A stretch of 64,000 nt of DNA, from contig UESW01004012.1 in the NCBI GenBank assembly GCA_900491605.1, positions 954,177-1,018,176 on the forward strand, in the 5' to 3' direction. Below, piece after piece: positions 1 to 10,745 of the stretch. The notes beneath the pieces were generated by a model, which saw nothing but the letters and a program-made list of their open reading frames with translations, was not told the origin of the DNA and made no database searches. Origin of the DNA: Calamus simplicifolius (taxonomy: Eukaryota > Streptophyta > Magnoliopsida > Arecales > Arecaceae). Position 1 is the first letter of the stretch, and the number at the start of each line of letters is the position of its first letter. A program made the position numbers and the translations under genes.

Positions 1-1114
1 GGAGCATTTGGTAATAGGTAATCTATTTAGATTATCGGTAATTTAAATATTTTTTATAATTTTCTATAGATTCTTTTAAGAAACGTTTGATAGGTAATCT
101 ATCTATATTATCGATAATTTGAATGGGATCCACTAGATAACCATGTTTGGTACATATTTTGAATGAAAGATGTTATCCACATTACCAATATGTTGTAATT
201 TAATAAAATTTTCTTTTTAACAAAATTGCTCCTGTCTCTTTGTAAAAAAAAAAATTATCCCTTTCTTCAAATAAAATCATTCCCTTCTTTTTCTCTCTTT
301 CTCCTATCTCGCCTCATTATCTCTTTTCTCATATCTTTAAACAAAAATAAACCTGGTATTATTCGTCCATAAAAAAGAAAAATATCAAATAAAAAAATTA
401 AAACAAAAACAAAACAAAAAATATAGTTATAAGAAAACTCTAATTAAAAAAGTAAAAAATTTTAATTACTAATTTTTAAATTTATAAAAAAATTAATTAA
501 AACTAATTAAAAAGTAATTAAAAAATTTATTTAAAAATTTATTTTTTAATTTTTAATTAATTTTTTAATTTTATTTCTTAAATACTAAATTAATTAAAAA
601 TTTTAATTTTAAAAAATTATTTTTTATTTTTTTAAATTATTTTTAAATTTTATTTTTTAAAATATTAAATTAATTAATTAATCAATTTTTTATTTTTTAT
701 TAATTTAATTTTTTAATTAATTTAATATTTAAAAAATAAAATTAAAAAAATAATATATCAATTATTCTATTAATCTTTATTAAATTTATAAAAATATTAA
801 AAAATAAATTATGATAATAGAAAGTTTAAGAATTAAAATAATGAATAAATATTTAAAGATTAAAAATATATTTAATCTAAAAAATAAATAAATCTAGTAT
901 CTTCTACTTTTTATATAAATACTCTGATTTAGAAGTATTTTGATGTTTTTTAAAAATTTTAATAGATTTGATTTAGTTTATTAATTTGATTTAAGAGTAT
1001 TTTAAGAATTTGATATTATATGATTGGTAATCTATTTGTCATACCAAACACAGTAATTATATTTTTATATATTATTTATTTATACTAAATATAATATAGA
1101 GCAATTCAGGATTG
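1..1114. other. AT-rich segment, possible MITE-like element
   Basis: No gene is visible. The stretch is almost entirely A/T homopolymer-like DNA with many short TTAATTAA-type palindromes. The first bases (GCATTTGGTAATAGGTAATC) and the right part near 1022-1052 (GGTAATCTATTTGTCATACC then AAACACA) resemble each other in inverted orientation, with related TTTGGTA and GGTAATCTAT words at 87-100 and 144-152. That is the look of a non-autonomous DNA transposon with degenerate ends, but I cannot fix a target-site duplication and the left end may lie outside the window. Confidence 0.35.
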
Positions 1115-1215
1115 TTGACTAATACGGCTGACCGTCTCCTTTCGGTGGTATTATAATCTTTGCATGATTTTCGGAAATAATGATGTGACAGCAAAACCCA
1201 GAGATGGAATCTTGG

Positions 1216-1470
1216 CTCCGGCCTTTGGCGACGGCCTTTGGCGATGGCCTCCAGCAACAGGCTCCGGCCTCCGGCGACGGCCTTTGGCTCCGGCCTCCGG
1301 CGACGGCCTTTGGCTCCGGCCTTTGGCTTCGGCCTTCGGCTCCGGCCTTTGGCTCCGGCCTTTGCTCCGGCCTCCAGCTCCGGCCTTTGGCTCCGGCCTC
1401 CAGCAACGACTTCGGCCTTTGGCTCCGGCCTTCAGCGACGGCTTCGACCTTTGGCTCCGGCCCTAACATG
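1216..1470 (+). repeat. 13-bp tandem array inside the 5' LTR
   Basis: Units alternate between GGCCTTTGGCTCC-like and GGCCTCCGGCGAC-like versions, upstream of the TATA box. The 3' LTR carries the same array with fewer units at about 10072-10268. The reading frames through it (Pro/Ala/Leu-rich on one strand, Arg/Pro/Ala-rich on the other) are by-products of the repeat. Confidence 0.85.
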
Positions 1471-1710
1471 GTGCCTTTCTTGCATACACAATGACTCGCC
1501 TCAGGTAACATATTCCGAGATTCGAGATCTGTTGCTGTATACCTCACTCACCGAAATCACGGGCAAGTGCTAGCACGCCCGGCAGTTACCGCTACAAGCG
1601 ACCCTCATCCAGCAACGGCTTAACCACTTGCCGTTCGAAGGAGCTTATCCCAACGAGGAAGATTCGGCATTTCGAAGGAGGGCGAAAAAGAAGGGAACCT
1701 CCCAGATAGG

Positions 1711-1717
1711 TATAAAA
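1711..1717 (+). promoter_or_regulatory. TATA box in the 5' LTR
   Basis: TATAAAA lies in the context AGATAGGTATAAAAGGTCC, about 230 bp before the LTR end. The same motif is kept in the 3' LTR at 10515-10521. It is the likely core promoter of the element; the start site is inferred. Confidence 0.75.
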
Positions 1718-1943
1718 GGTCCTCGAACTCAACAGAAAAGGGGATCTCTCAATCTCTCTATCTCTACTACAGAACTGAGCGACAAGTTTACTAACTTGAG
1801 CGTCGGAGGGTCCTCACCGGGAACACCGACCGGGGACTTCTTGCAGGTTTCCAAAGAAGGAAGACGACCTTTCCGCCCCATTTGGAAGCCCACGACAAAT
1901 CTCAGCATGCCTGCCGCTCATCACTGTTGATTTGTCCGCATCA

Positions 1944-1965
1944 GATTGACGCGCTAGGAAGGGGC
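1944..1965 (+). other. Primer binding site region of the gypsy element
   Basis: GATTGACGCGCTAGGAAGG directly follows the 5' LTR. The minus-oriented gypsy derivative at 33-54 kb has GATTGGCGCACCAGGAAGG at the equivalent place, so this looks like a mutated copy of the same primer site. I do not assign the tRNA. Confidence 0.6.
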
Positions 1966-2379
1966 GTCAGCACGTAAGGAAGGCGAAAGTTCTCCCTGTG
2001 ACCTCACCAATTCTGCAAGGAAGATGATGGTGACAACACGAGCACAGGAGGCTTCCTCCAGCCAGGCCGCGGAGCGCATTCCGTGGGCTGAGCAATCGGA
2101 GGCCAACCTCCGTGTTCTGCCCCTGCACAGATTAGCCAGCCTGACCGGCTTGAGGTTCTGGCTCACCAGGTCCAGGACCTGATGACAATGGTACGGGGAC
2201 TGCAAGAACACTGCTTGGCCGCTGCACCTCAACCCCCTGTGCTTGGTGAAGGGGTGCGGGGGACAATTCAGTCTCACCATGGCGGGACCCCACCCGAGGT
2301 CTCCCGTCACTCACCTCCTGAACCTCATCGCCGAGAGGCCTCAAAGCGACGTAGGTCCCCCTCCCATCACTCTGGTCGT

Positions 2380-3480
2380 TCCCACCATCGGCCGGACGAG
2401 AGAAGGTGCATTCCTTATGCCGGCGATCTTCTTCGGCTTCCTCTTTTGATATATCTCAAGACGGCACCCTCAGGAGGACTACCAGTCGGGCCGAGCAACG
2501 GCTCGATGAGTATCATCGATGGTTGGAGGAGCTTAGCCGCCAGATCGCTAACCCTCACGGGATGGACTATGAGCATCGCCCCCAACTTTCCCGGCGCATC
2601 TTGGAGGAACTGGTCCCGCTCCATTTTCGTCTCCCCCAACTGGACCCGTACGATGGCACAACAGACCCACTGGACCACCTGGGGAGCTACAAGGTCCTCA
2701 TGTAGGTCAAGGGAGCGACAGACTCCCTTTTATGTGTCGCCTTTCCAGCCACCCTTCGCAAGGCGGCCGGGCCTGGTACTCTCGCCTGCCGCCACGCAGC
2801 ATCGACTCCTTTCGCCAGTTGGAGAGGGCTTTCCTGGCCCACTTTGACGCCTGCCGGAAGATCCCGAGGGTGGCGGACAGTCTATTTGCTGTCCAGCAGA
2901 AGAATGGCGAGTCCCTGAAGGACTACGTCGCCCGGTTTAAGGAGGCCGCTCTGGAGGTATATAACTTGGAGGACTCAGTGGCTACCTTGGCTCTGAAGCG
3001 AGGGCTTCGCCCTCTAGGTTTCGCGTATTCTCTTGACAAGAACCCTCCGAGTTCTTATGCCGAGCTTCTGACATAAATACATCCGACGAGGCGGATTCTT
3101 CCAGGAGGGAAGCCGACAAGAACCCCAGTAAGAAACCACCGCCTACTGAGCATGCCGGAGCGTACCCCGGAAGCCTGAGCCTCCTCACCGCCCAGATCGC
3201 CGACCACAGACGCTTATTCCTAAGGAGCAATTCACTCCCCTCATGGCTCCTATATCTCACATCCTACTAGAGATCAAGGAGGAACCTTATTTCAAGCGTT
3301 CGACTCCCTTGAAGTCTGGGACCCCCCGAACAAGGAGCCTTTACTGCCGCTACCACCGGACCATGGCCATGACACCGACGACTGCCGGCAGCTGAAGAAA
3401 GCCATTGAAGATCTCATTCAACAGGGCCACCTGAGGAAGTTCGTCCAAAGGAACAACCCCTACTCCCGGCCCATCAGCGC
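2380..3480 (+). pseudogene. gag: Gag of the gypsy element, frameshifted
   Basis: The capsid-type Gag would package the element RNA. One frame (2406-2705) reads into the start of a Retrotrans_gag domain (LPQLDPYDGTTDPLDHL). A second frame (2732-3076) carries its body, with FRQLERAFLAHF and a later SLKDYVARFKEAA. A frameshift at about 2706-2760 and a stop at 3074 separate the pieces. Further on, another frame has a Tat-type short Cys/His segment (YCRYH...GHDTDDCRQLKKAIEDL) and ends near 3480. Family assignment is firm; exact start and end are not. It cannot make a full Gag as written. Confidence 0.8.
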
Positions 3481-4318
3481 CTCCGACACTTCGATGATGA
3501 TAACGCCCCGACGGAGAAGACGGTAGCGATGATCTCCTGGGGGGCAGGGGGCCCGCCGAAGAGACGAGCGAGAGGGAATAGAGGCTGTAATTCCTTTTTT
3601 CGAAAGGCCTAGAGGGGGTTGTAAACCAAGATGATGATAGCGTCGTCGTATCCATGACGATCGCTAAGCACCCTGTAAAACGAATCCTGGTCGACAGTGG
3701 AAGTTCAGTAGATGTTTTGAACTACGACGCCTTTGTTCGCATGAACCTGTCAAGATTTCCCTCCGACCAGTCGTCATGCCTTTGATGGGATTCACGGGGG
3801 ATTCTGTGAGGGTCGAGGGGGAGATTACCCTCCTGTCACAGCGGAATGGCTCCGCGCCAGAGCACTGTCCTTCATAAAGTTTTTGGTGGTCCGTGTCCCC
3901 TGGCGTATAATGCTATCTTGGGAGGACCGGGATTGAATTTGGATGCCGTCATTTCCACCAAGCGACTATTAGTAAGATTCCCCACCGACGAGGGAGTCGG
4001 CGAGATGAAAGGAGAGCAAAGCCCGCCGGCGCTTTGCTATCACTTGGCTCCCAGTCCCACTGGGGGCGTCGGCACCACCTCGACCGACATCGATCCCCAG
4101 GAGTTGGAAGGAGGGGAGAACCAGCCGAGCACCTCCTGACCCTCCCCTTGGGGGATGACCCGGTAAGGACTGTCCAGGTTGGGGCGTTGCTTCCTGACGA
4201 AGCCCGTGACCGACTCCTAACCTTTCTACGGCCAACGCCGACGTCTTCGCGTGGTCAGCATCTGACATGCCCGGAATCCCGGAGGAGGTGATTCACACCA
4301 TCTCAACATCCGACCAGA
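3481..4318 (+). pseudogene. Retropepsin-like protease region, broken
   Basis: The first part (3481-3650) is a stop-containing linker. From about 3653 a frame reads TIAKHPVKRILVDSGSSVDV, with the Asp-Ser-Gly active-site motif of the aspartic protease that matures the Gag-Pol polyprotein. The frame is lost about 40 codons later. The rest of the domain lies in other frames, for example one at 3846-4139 with a GxPGLN-like turn. The region links gag to RT in the usual gypsy order. Confidence 0.65.
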
Positions 4319-5619
4319 GTGCCGGCCCATCAGGCAGAAGAAAAGGAGTTTTGCTCCGGACCGGCAGAAGGCTGTCGACGAGGAGGTGCGGAAGTTTGCT
4401 GCAGGCCATATTCGGGAAGTGCGCTACCCCGAATGGTTGGCCAACGTGGTGATGGTCCGAAGACCAATGGAAGCTGGAGGATGTGTGTGGACTTTCACCG
4501 ATCTCAACAAAGCATGCCCCAAGGACAGCTTTCCGCTGCCCCGGATCGATCAACTGGTGGACGCCTACATCCGGCATGAGGTCTTAGCTTCATGGATGCT
4601 TTCTTGGGTACAACTAGATCAGGATGAACCGGTGGATGAGGAAGCTACCTCCTTTCATAACTGAGAAGGGGTTGTACTGCTACAGGGTAATGCCTTTTGG
4701 GCTGAAAAACGCCGGGAGCCACTTACCAAAGGTTGATGAATAAAGTCTTCGAAGGCCAGATAGGCGCAATATGGAGGTCTATGTGGATGACATGCTGACT
4801 AAAAGCACCAGCCACCGACCATATCGCCGACTTCGGAGACTTTCGGCAACCTGCGACGGTACCAGATGAAGCTGAACCCCCACAAATGTGCTTTGGGGTG
4901 ACGGCCGGCAAGTTCCTGGGTTTCATGGTGACCCAACGCGGGATCGAGGCAACCCGACAAGTTCAGAGCCATCCTGGACATGAGGTCCCTACCAACAAGA
5001 AGGAGGTGCAGCGCCTGACGGGAAGGGTGGCGGCCTTGAGTCGTTTCATGTCCAAGGTCGGCTGAGAGGTGCCTACCCTTTCTTCAAGGCGCTGCGCAAG
5101 ATTAACGGCTTCGAATGGACGAAAGAATGTCAAGAGGCTTTGAGGGCTAAAGGAATTCTTATCTACCCCGCCACTGCTATCCAAGCCAAATGGGGAGAAG
5201 AACTCTTCTATACCTCGCCGCTTCTTCCGAGGCCGTCAGTTCGGTACTGGTGCACATGGATACCAATGGCATCAGAAGCCGGTGTATTACACAAGCAAGG
5301 TGCTCCACGATGCGGAGACCAGGTATTCAAAAGATTGAGAAGATTATCTTCGCTCTGGTCGTCTCTACCCAGCGCCTCCGGCCATACTTCAAGCTCACCT
5401 GATCGTGGTGATCACAGACCAACCTCTAAAGACGAGCTTCTCTCGCCCCGATACTTCCGGCCGCTGGCAAGGTGGGCGCTTAAGTTGGGAGAATTCGATC
5501 TATCTTTCCGCCCTCGGTCGGCCATGAAATCTCAAGTGTTGGCGGATTTTTTGGTCGAAGTGCACCTGGGGAGAGGAGCAACCAAAGAGTTTGGGGAACC
5601 CCCCTCTCGGAACCAGTGA
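4319..5619 (+). pseudogene. pol: Reverse transcriptase and Ty3-type RNase H, frameshifted
   Basis: RT motifs are clear but scattered over frames: FTDLNKACPKDSFPLPRIDQ at about 4493-4552, an MPFGLKN-type block near 4690, and the catalytic YVDD at 4780-4791. The thumb and connection continue through a KEVQRLTGRVAALSRFMSK-like stretch near 5000-5050. The first RNase H-like domain follows at roughly 5100-5570, with LYLAASSEAVSSVLVH near 5205 and an SQVLADFLVE-like end near 5540. At least four frameshifts and several stops break the protein. Without them it would copy element RNA into cDNA. Confidence 0.8.
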
Positions 5620-6170
5620 TGATGAATGGATCCTTCATGTGGACGGGCGGCAAATTCTCAAGGGAGCGGTGCCGGGCTCATCCTGGCAAGCCCGGAGGGA
5701 GATGTAACCGAGTGTGCACTCCGCTTCCTCTTTCCAGCCACCAATAATCAGGCGGAGTATGAAGCTCTGCTGTCTGGAATAAGATTAGCCCGAGAGCTCA
5801 GGGTAAAATTCCTTAGGGCGTTCACTGACTCCCAATTGGTCACTGGCCAAATCGCAGGAGAATATGAAGCAAGGGATCCCATCATGTCCCGCTACTTAAG
5901 TATGGTGCAATCGCTAGCTTCTCTCTTAGCTTACTTTAACGTTAGCTACATCCCTTGACAGGAGAATGCTAGAGCCGACGCCTTATCCCATCTTGCCACC
6001 TCAGCTGATGGGATGCTAGGAAGAGCTTATGTAGAGCACTTGGAGGTCCGAGTATTGACGCAACAAGAGAAACTCTACTGGTCGAGCAGGAGCCTTCCTG
6101 GATGGACGCGTATGTCCGGTACTTTATCGATGGTACCCTCCCAGAAGACCCAGCCGAGGCCAAGAAACCC
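5620..6170 (+). pseudogene. Second, archaeal-type RNase H (RVT_3-like)
   Basis: The main frame (5626-5958) contains GSGAGLILASPEGDVTECA, then NNQAEYEALLSGIRLARELR with the catalytic Glu, then AFTDSQLVTGQIAGEYEARD with the catalytic Asp. After a stop at 5956 the frame continues to ENARADALSHLAT, the last acidic segment of the fold. This RVT_3-type domain next to a Ty3 RNase H is a known mark of the Tat lineage. About 60 codons later the sequence (YFIDGTLPEDPAEAKKPK in frame) runs straight into the 24-bp minisatellite where integrase should begin. Confidence 0.8.
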
Positions 6171-6737
6171 AAAAGATCGGCTCCGCATCGGCAATAAAGA
6201 CCGGCCTCGCGTCGGCATCAAAGACCGGCCCCGCGTCGGCAATAAAGATCGGCCCTGCATCGGCACCAAAGACCGGCCCCGCATCGGAAATAAAGACCAG
6301 CCCCGCATCGGCACCAAAGACTGGCCCCGCGTCGGCATCAAAGATCGGCCCCGCATCGGTAATAAAGACCGGCCCCGTGTCGGCAATAAAGACCGGCCCT
6401 GCATCGGCACCAAAGACCAGCCCCGCATCGGCAATAAAGACCGGTCCCGCGTCGACACCAAAGACCGGCCCTGCGTCGGCATCAAAGACCGGCCCTGCGT
6501 CGGCAATAAATACCGGCCCCGCGTCAGCACCAAAGACCGGCCCCGTATAAGCATCAAAGATCGGCCCCGCGTCGGCAATTAAGACTGGCCCCGCGTCGGC
6601 ACCAAAGACCGGCCCCGCGTCAGCAATAACGACCGGCCCCGCGTCGGCAACAAAGACCGGCTCCCCGTGTTGGCAATTAGGACCGGCTCCCCGCATCGGC
6701 ACCAAAGACCGGCTCCCCGCGCTGGCAATTGGGGACA
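6171..6737 (+). repeat. 24-bp minisatellite replacing integrase
   Basis: About 23 copies of a 24-bp unit, consensus AAAGACCGGCCCCGCGTCGG followed by CA and two or three variable bases. The unit is a multiple of three, so several frames stay open on both strands (KDRPRVGN-like on plus). This is periodicity rather than evidence of a protein. The array starts at the point where Gag-Pol would enter integrase. Confidence 0.9.
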
Positions 6738-7059
6738 ACATTTCGGCGCACACAGTCCCATTCTGCGCGACATATCTAACGAGGCAGTAAGCATTCCATG
6801 GCTTCGCGCTTGCACGAGCAGGGTCTTATACTACCTACTGTTCTCAATTGTCGTCTCTACAACCAAAATTGATCCCACATCAGTTTCCTAACAGAATGAA
6901 TCATGTTTTTCAGCCATTGGTTGGTGATTCGCGACAACTCACACAGCCAAAGCTAATTATGACCAAAGGCACGTGTTGAGAATTAAAATATTCATTGATG
7001 GCTAAAAGTTTACAAAATTGCCGATCTGAGTTGGGCTTGGAGCAATACAAAAAAAAAAA
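6738..7059. other. Spacer between minisatellite and antisense gene
   Basis: No coding signal seen. It begins with the decaying end of the array, then becomes AT-richer with a run of A at 7050-7059. It lies downstream of the antisense gene and probably contains that gene's 3' untranslated region. Confidence 0.5.
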
Positions 7060-7764
7060 CTAAGGGTCATTTGGGGCCGGGTCATCATCTTCAGGGACTT
7101 CATCTAGCTCCAACCCTTCAATATCCTCGAGGTCGTAGAGTTCTTGGATTTTTTCCTTGCAGTCTTGGAAGCTGGCCTCGTAAGCAAATGCCATCGATTT
7201 GGCTAGCTCCTTACTAAAGGCTTTAGACTTCCTAAAATCCTCTACGGCCTCTGCAGCTCTTTTCTCCGCCTTGAGGGTTTTCCGCTCGGCCTCCGTAACC
7301 TTTTTATCGGCCTCAATGGCCTCCCTCTTGGCTTCAGTCACCGCCGCCTCCAAGTCGGCAATCTTGGCGTCGGACTGGCGGGTGACCTCTTTAGCTGCAT
7401 TTATTTCAATGGAGGCGAAATCCAATCGATTCTTCAAAATGCACATTTCTGATTCCACTGCCTCCAGCCTCTCCTCGGCCATTCTTTGCTTCTCTTCGGC
7501 TGCCTGGGCGTTATCCAGCTCGTTGGCCACACGACGCTGGGCAACTTCCAGCGTGTACTCTGCCTTCTCAGCTCTCAGCCGGATGGCTTCGACTTTGCCC
7601 TTTAAGGTGGCCTGGGTATCCTCCAAGGCCATCTCTGCCTTTTCTGCCCTAGCCTGGAGTGATAGCATCTCCTCCCGTGACTGGTCGAGAGCAGCATCAC
7701 TCAGGGTCCAAAGGTCCCTCATGGCGATCAGAGAGTTCAGTGCCTGGACGGAATGTCAATGTTA

Positions 7765-7795
<31 letters not shown>

Positions 7796-9520
7796 CAAAA
7801 CAAACAAAACAAAGAGGAAAAGGATAATGGGGCAAAGCTCACCCAAAGATGTGCCACAGACACCTCGCAGAAGAAGGTGGACCTCCCTTGATGCTGGAGA
7901 AACTCCTGCACCTCTACCATAGATGCTTCGTCCAATGCCCGCTCGGCCCAGCGGCTGTGGTTCGCCAAAAGTGATTGGAAGGAAGGGTCGATGCCCCTCC
8001 TTTCCATTGGCACAGGGGCCGCGGGGGAGGATTCCGCCTCCGCCTCTACTGCCTTCGTCCCCTTGGCTGGTGGCGGTGCTTTGGTTGTTGCCCCTATGGA
8101 GGGCATGATAACTGCTGGAGTTGGCCTTATTGTTGCAGGGACCTGCTCCGTCTCCACGGCTTCGGGCGGAGGTGACGGCGCTTTTGGGACCTGCTCTGGG
8201 GAAGGATCGAGTAGAATGACAGGAGGGGGAGCTGGAACTGAAGGTGATCTTCTTTCTCCTACTTGGCTCCGCCCGACTTCCTCGCTGGCCTCGGCCCTTA
8301 CCATGTCTTTCCTGGTGGGCTCATCGACTTGGGCTCTTGCCGCCTCGCACACGCACGGGGGATCCACAACTTTGGCCCTTTTAGCATTGGCCTCCCCAGC
8401 GTTGGCCCTTCTAGTGTCGGCCTTCTTCAAAACCTTAGCGCGCAGGGGCTTCACAACTCTAGCCCCTCCAGCGTCGGCCCTCCCCGCGTCGGCCCTCCTT
8501 GGAATTTTGGCGATGGCCCTCCTTTCAGCAAAGGACTCATTCCTCATTGCCTTCCTCTTCTTGGTGATCGCCTGCCTGAGCTCGCGAAGCGATGGCGTCA
8601 TCCCTATAAAGGCAGGAGATAAGTAAAAAAAGAAAGAGAGAGAAGAAGAAAAAAGGTGAGTAATCAAGTGCTCACCACCAGAAGGGATTAGGCCGGCGAG
8701 ATGAAGGTTTTCATCGACCAGAAGCTTATTGCATCGAGGGACATCGGCAGTCAGAAGCCGCCCGAATGCCATTCGATCCCTTGGGAGGATAGAAGAATCC
8801 CTATTGGCGTCAATGTTGGGTGTCCCCCAGCTTCCACTCACCCCTTCGATATTAGCAAAAAGAACTTATCCTTCCACCCTTTAACAGAGGTAGGAAGGTA
8901 GAACTTAAGGATCCTAGTGGGCCTAGGAGTGAAGGACCACCAACCTAACTGCTTGCGAAGGGTATAAAAACTGCGGAATAAGGAGATGTTGGCCTCTATG
9001 CCTTGCAGGTGACAGAGACCAGAAAGCCAACAATGGTTCGGATTGAGTTAGGGACTAGCTGGGAAGGAGTTAAAGAATATCGGTCCATAAGGTTGAGGAT
9101 GAAAGGATGGATAGGTAATCGAAGTCCTACCTTAAAGAAGGCTCCATACAAGGCAACTCTTCCAGGACGGGAAGAGGTTATCCTGTCATCAGGAGCAGGG
9201 TAAGACAGACGTAGGTTTGATAGAAAACTATACTTGACTCTTAGGTTTACTATGTCTTGAGCAGACATAGTGGAAGCAGTCCCTTCGGGGGACTCCTTGA
9301 CAGCGCTGGAAGGACCAGCAGCTGTCGGATGGCTCCGAACGGAGGTCCGCCCGCCGGTCAGATGACTCCCAGTTACGGGGCATCTGATCGGCCACCGCTC
9401 CGGCAAGGAGTGGTCGGAGGATGGGGTAGACCATTGGCTTGGTAAGGAAGCGGAAGGTTGAGAAGGAGTGAGGGAACGCTCCCCGGAATCGAAAATAGAA
9501 TAAGAGGGCGAGGAAGCCAT
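7060..9520 (-). pseudogene. Antisense extra gene of the Tat element (Transposase_28/gypsy-type), three exons
   Basis: A spliced gene lies antisense to gag-pol, upstream of the 3' LTR. Exon 1 is 9520-8676, exon 2 8603-7843 and exon 3 7743-7060. Introns of 72 and 99 bp have GTGAGC donors and TATAG or TCCAG acceptors, and both junctions keep frame. About 760 residues would result. The N-terminal third (Ser-rich start, then VALYGAFFKVGLRLPIHPF) resembles the putative gypsy-type transposon domain (Transposase_28). The middle is Ala/Lys/Arg/Pro-rich, and exon 3 encodes a long coiled coil (QARAEKAEMALEDTQATLKG) with an acidic tail. Two apparent one-base losses, near 8996 and 8855, break exon 1. The start ATGGCT at 9520 lies about 145 bp behind a TATA box. 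Function is unknown. Confidence 0.75.
7744..7842 (-). other. Intron 2 of the antisense gene, with (CAAAA)n microsatellite
   Basis: Donor GTGAGC at 7842-7837 and acceptor TCCAG ending at 7744. On the plus strand, 7769-7811 is a run of CAAAA/CAAA units, which supplies a T-rich tract before the acceptor on the transcribed strand. Confidence 0.7.
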
Positions 9521-9664
9521 GGAGACTAACCTGGAAAACTTGAGCTAAGACCTAAGGAGCACGAGGAGAGAACGGACACGGGGGGAGGACAGACGCTTGC
9601 AGACTCAGGGGAGGAAGCTGTAGCGTAAGGAAAGGAAGAATAGGAAGATAAGGATGATTTTTTC

Positions 9665-9672
9665 TTTTTATA
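9665..9672 (-). promoter_or_regulatory. TATA box of the antisense gene
   Basis: TATAAAAA on the minus strand, about 145 bp upstream of the ATG at 9520, inside the element and outside both LTRs. It suggests the antisense gene has its own promoter. The transcription start is inferred. Confidence 0.6.
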
Positions 9673-9955
9673 GCCCCATTTCAAATCATCCCGCAGCCAT
9701 CCGGTCTGGCCATGTGTCCACCTTCAAATGGAAGCTGCTTCGGCGGCCTACCAGCGCGAAAAACACGAAAAGCTCCACCAATAGAAAGATGGCGGTGGCC
9801 TTACCGCAATGATGACGCTTGCCTTTTTACGACTCATTACTCGAGGAAAATCTTCTCCAATCCCAACAGCCCGAACAGACGAAATGATGGCGCGAAAGTC
9901 AGCCGCCCAGTGGATATTAACACCCCTTTCGCTGGTGATTGTGCGCTCATTCATC

Positions 9956-9973
9956 TCAGGGGTGGGGGGCATC
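9956..9973 (+). other. Polypurine tract of the gypsy element
   Basis: TCAGGGGTGGGGGGCATC abuts the 3' LTR start TGATACGG. This is the usual plus-strand priming position. The minus-oriented derivative at 33-54 kb has a similar G-rich tract before its LTR. Confidence 0.7.
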
Positions 9974-10740
9974 TGATACGGCTGACCGTCTTCTCTGGGT
10001 GGTATTATAATCTTTTGCATGATTTCCAAAAATAATGATGTGACAGCAAAACCCAGAGATGGAATCTTGGCTCCGGCCTTTGGCGACGGCCTTTGGCTCC
10101 GGCCTCCGGCTCCGGCCTTTGGCTCCGGCCTCCGGTAACGGCCTTTGGCTCCAGCCTTTGGCTTCGGCCTCCGGTGACGGCCTTTGGCTCCGGCCTTGGG
10201 CTTCGGTCTCCAGCTCCGGCCTTTGGCTCTGGCCTCCAACGACGGCTCCGGCCTTTGGCTCCGGCCCTAACTTGGTGCCTTTCTTGCATACACAATGACC
10301 CACCTCAGGTAACAGATCCCGAGATTTGAGATCTGTTGCCGTATACCTTGCTCACCGAAATCACGGGCAAGTGCTAGCATGCCCGGCAGTTACCGCTACA
10401 AGCGGCCCTCATCCAGCAACGGCTTAACCACTTGCCGTTCGAAGGAGCTTATCCCAACGAGGAAGATTCAGCGTTTCGAAAAAGGACGAAAAAGAAGGGA
10501 ACCTCCAAGATAGGTATAAAAGGTCCTCGACTCAATAGAAAAGGAGATCTCTCAATCTCTCTACTACAAAATTGAGCGATAAGTTTACTAACTTGAGCGT
10601 CAGAGGGTCCTCGCCGGGAACACCGGCCGGGGACTTCTTGCAGGTTTTCGAAGAAGGAAGACGACCTCTCCATCCCATTTGGAAGCCCACGATAAATCTC
10701 AGCATGCCCGCCGCTCATCACTGTTGATTTTTCTGCATTA
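9974..10740 (+). repeat. 3' LTR of the gypsy element
   Basis: It starts TGATACGGCTGACC and ends TTCTGCATTA (TCA in the partner). It keeps a short 13-bp array (10072-10268) and the TATA box (10515-10521). It is followed directly by TTGAC at 10741-10745, matching the left flank. Confidence 0.9.
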
Positions 10741-10745
10741 TTGAC

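Larger units (their letters stand above)
1120..1943 (+). repeat. 5' LTR of the gypsy element
   Basis: It begins T(A)ATACGGCTGACCGTC, where the right LTR has TGATACGGCTGACCGTC, so the expected TG has probably mutated to TA. It ends in GTCCGCATCA. Length is about 824 bp against about 767 bp for the partner; much of the difference lies in a 13-bp array at 1216-1470. Outside the array the two LTRs look closely similar with scattered substitutions. Confidence 0.9.
1115..10745 (+). mobile_element. Ty3/gypsy LTR retrotransposon, Tat-like, defective
   Basis: Two similar LTRs (1120-1943 and 9974-10740) flank an internal region that reads gag, protease, RT, RNase H and a second archaeal-type RNase H on the plus strand. 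TTGAC occurs immediately before the left LTR (1115-1119) and immediately after the right LTR (10741-10745), a perfect 5-bp target-site duplication. The second RNase H and an antisense extra gene before the 3' LTR are known traits of the Tat lineage of plant gypsy elements. No integrase is recognisable: the sequence passes from the end of the second RNase H region into a 24-bp minisatellite. All plus-strand coding parts contain frameshifts or stops, so the copy is not autonomous. Lineage is inferred from domain content, not from a tree. Confidence 0.92.

Noticed and set aside
1164..1573. Pro/Ala/Leu-rich frames in the LTR
   Set aside because: By-products of the 13-bp LTR array, present again in the 3' LTR.
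6013..6582. 189-codon frame KDRPRVGN-type
   Set aside because: The 24-bp unit keeps any frame without a stop open. Only its first 50 codons overlap real Pol sequence.
7199..8626. Plus-strand Ser/Ala-rich frames
   Set aside because: They are shadows of the antisense gene exons, which have coiled-coil composition, splice sites and a TATA box.
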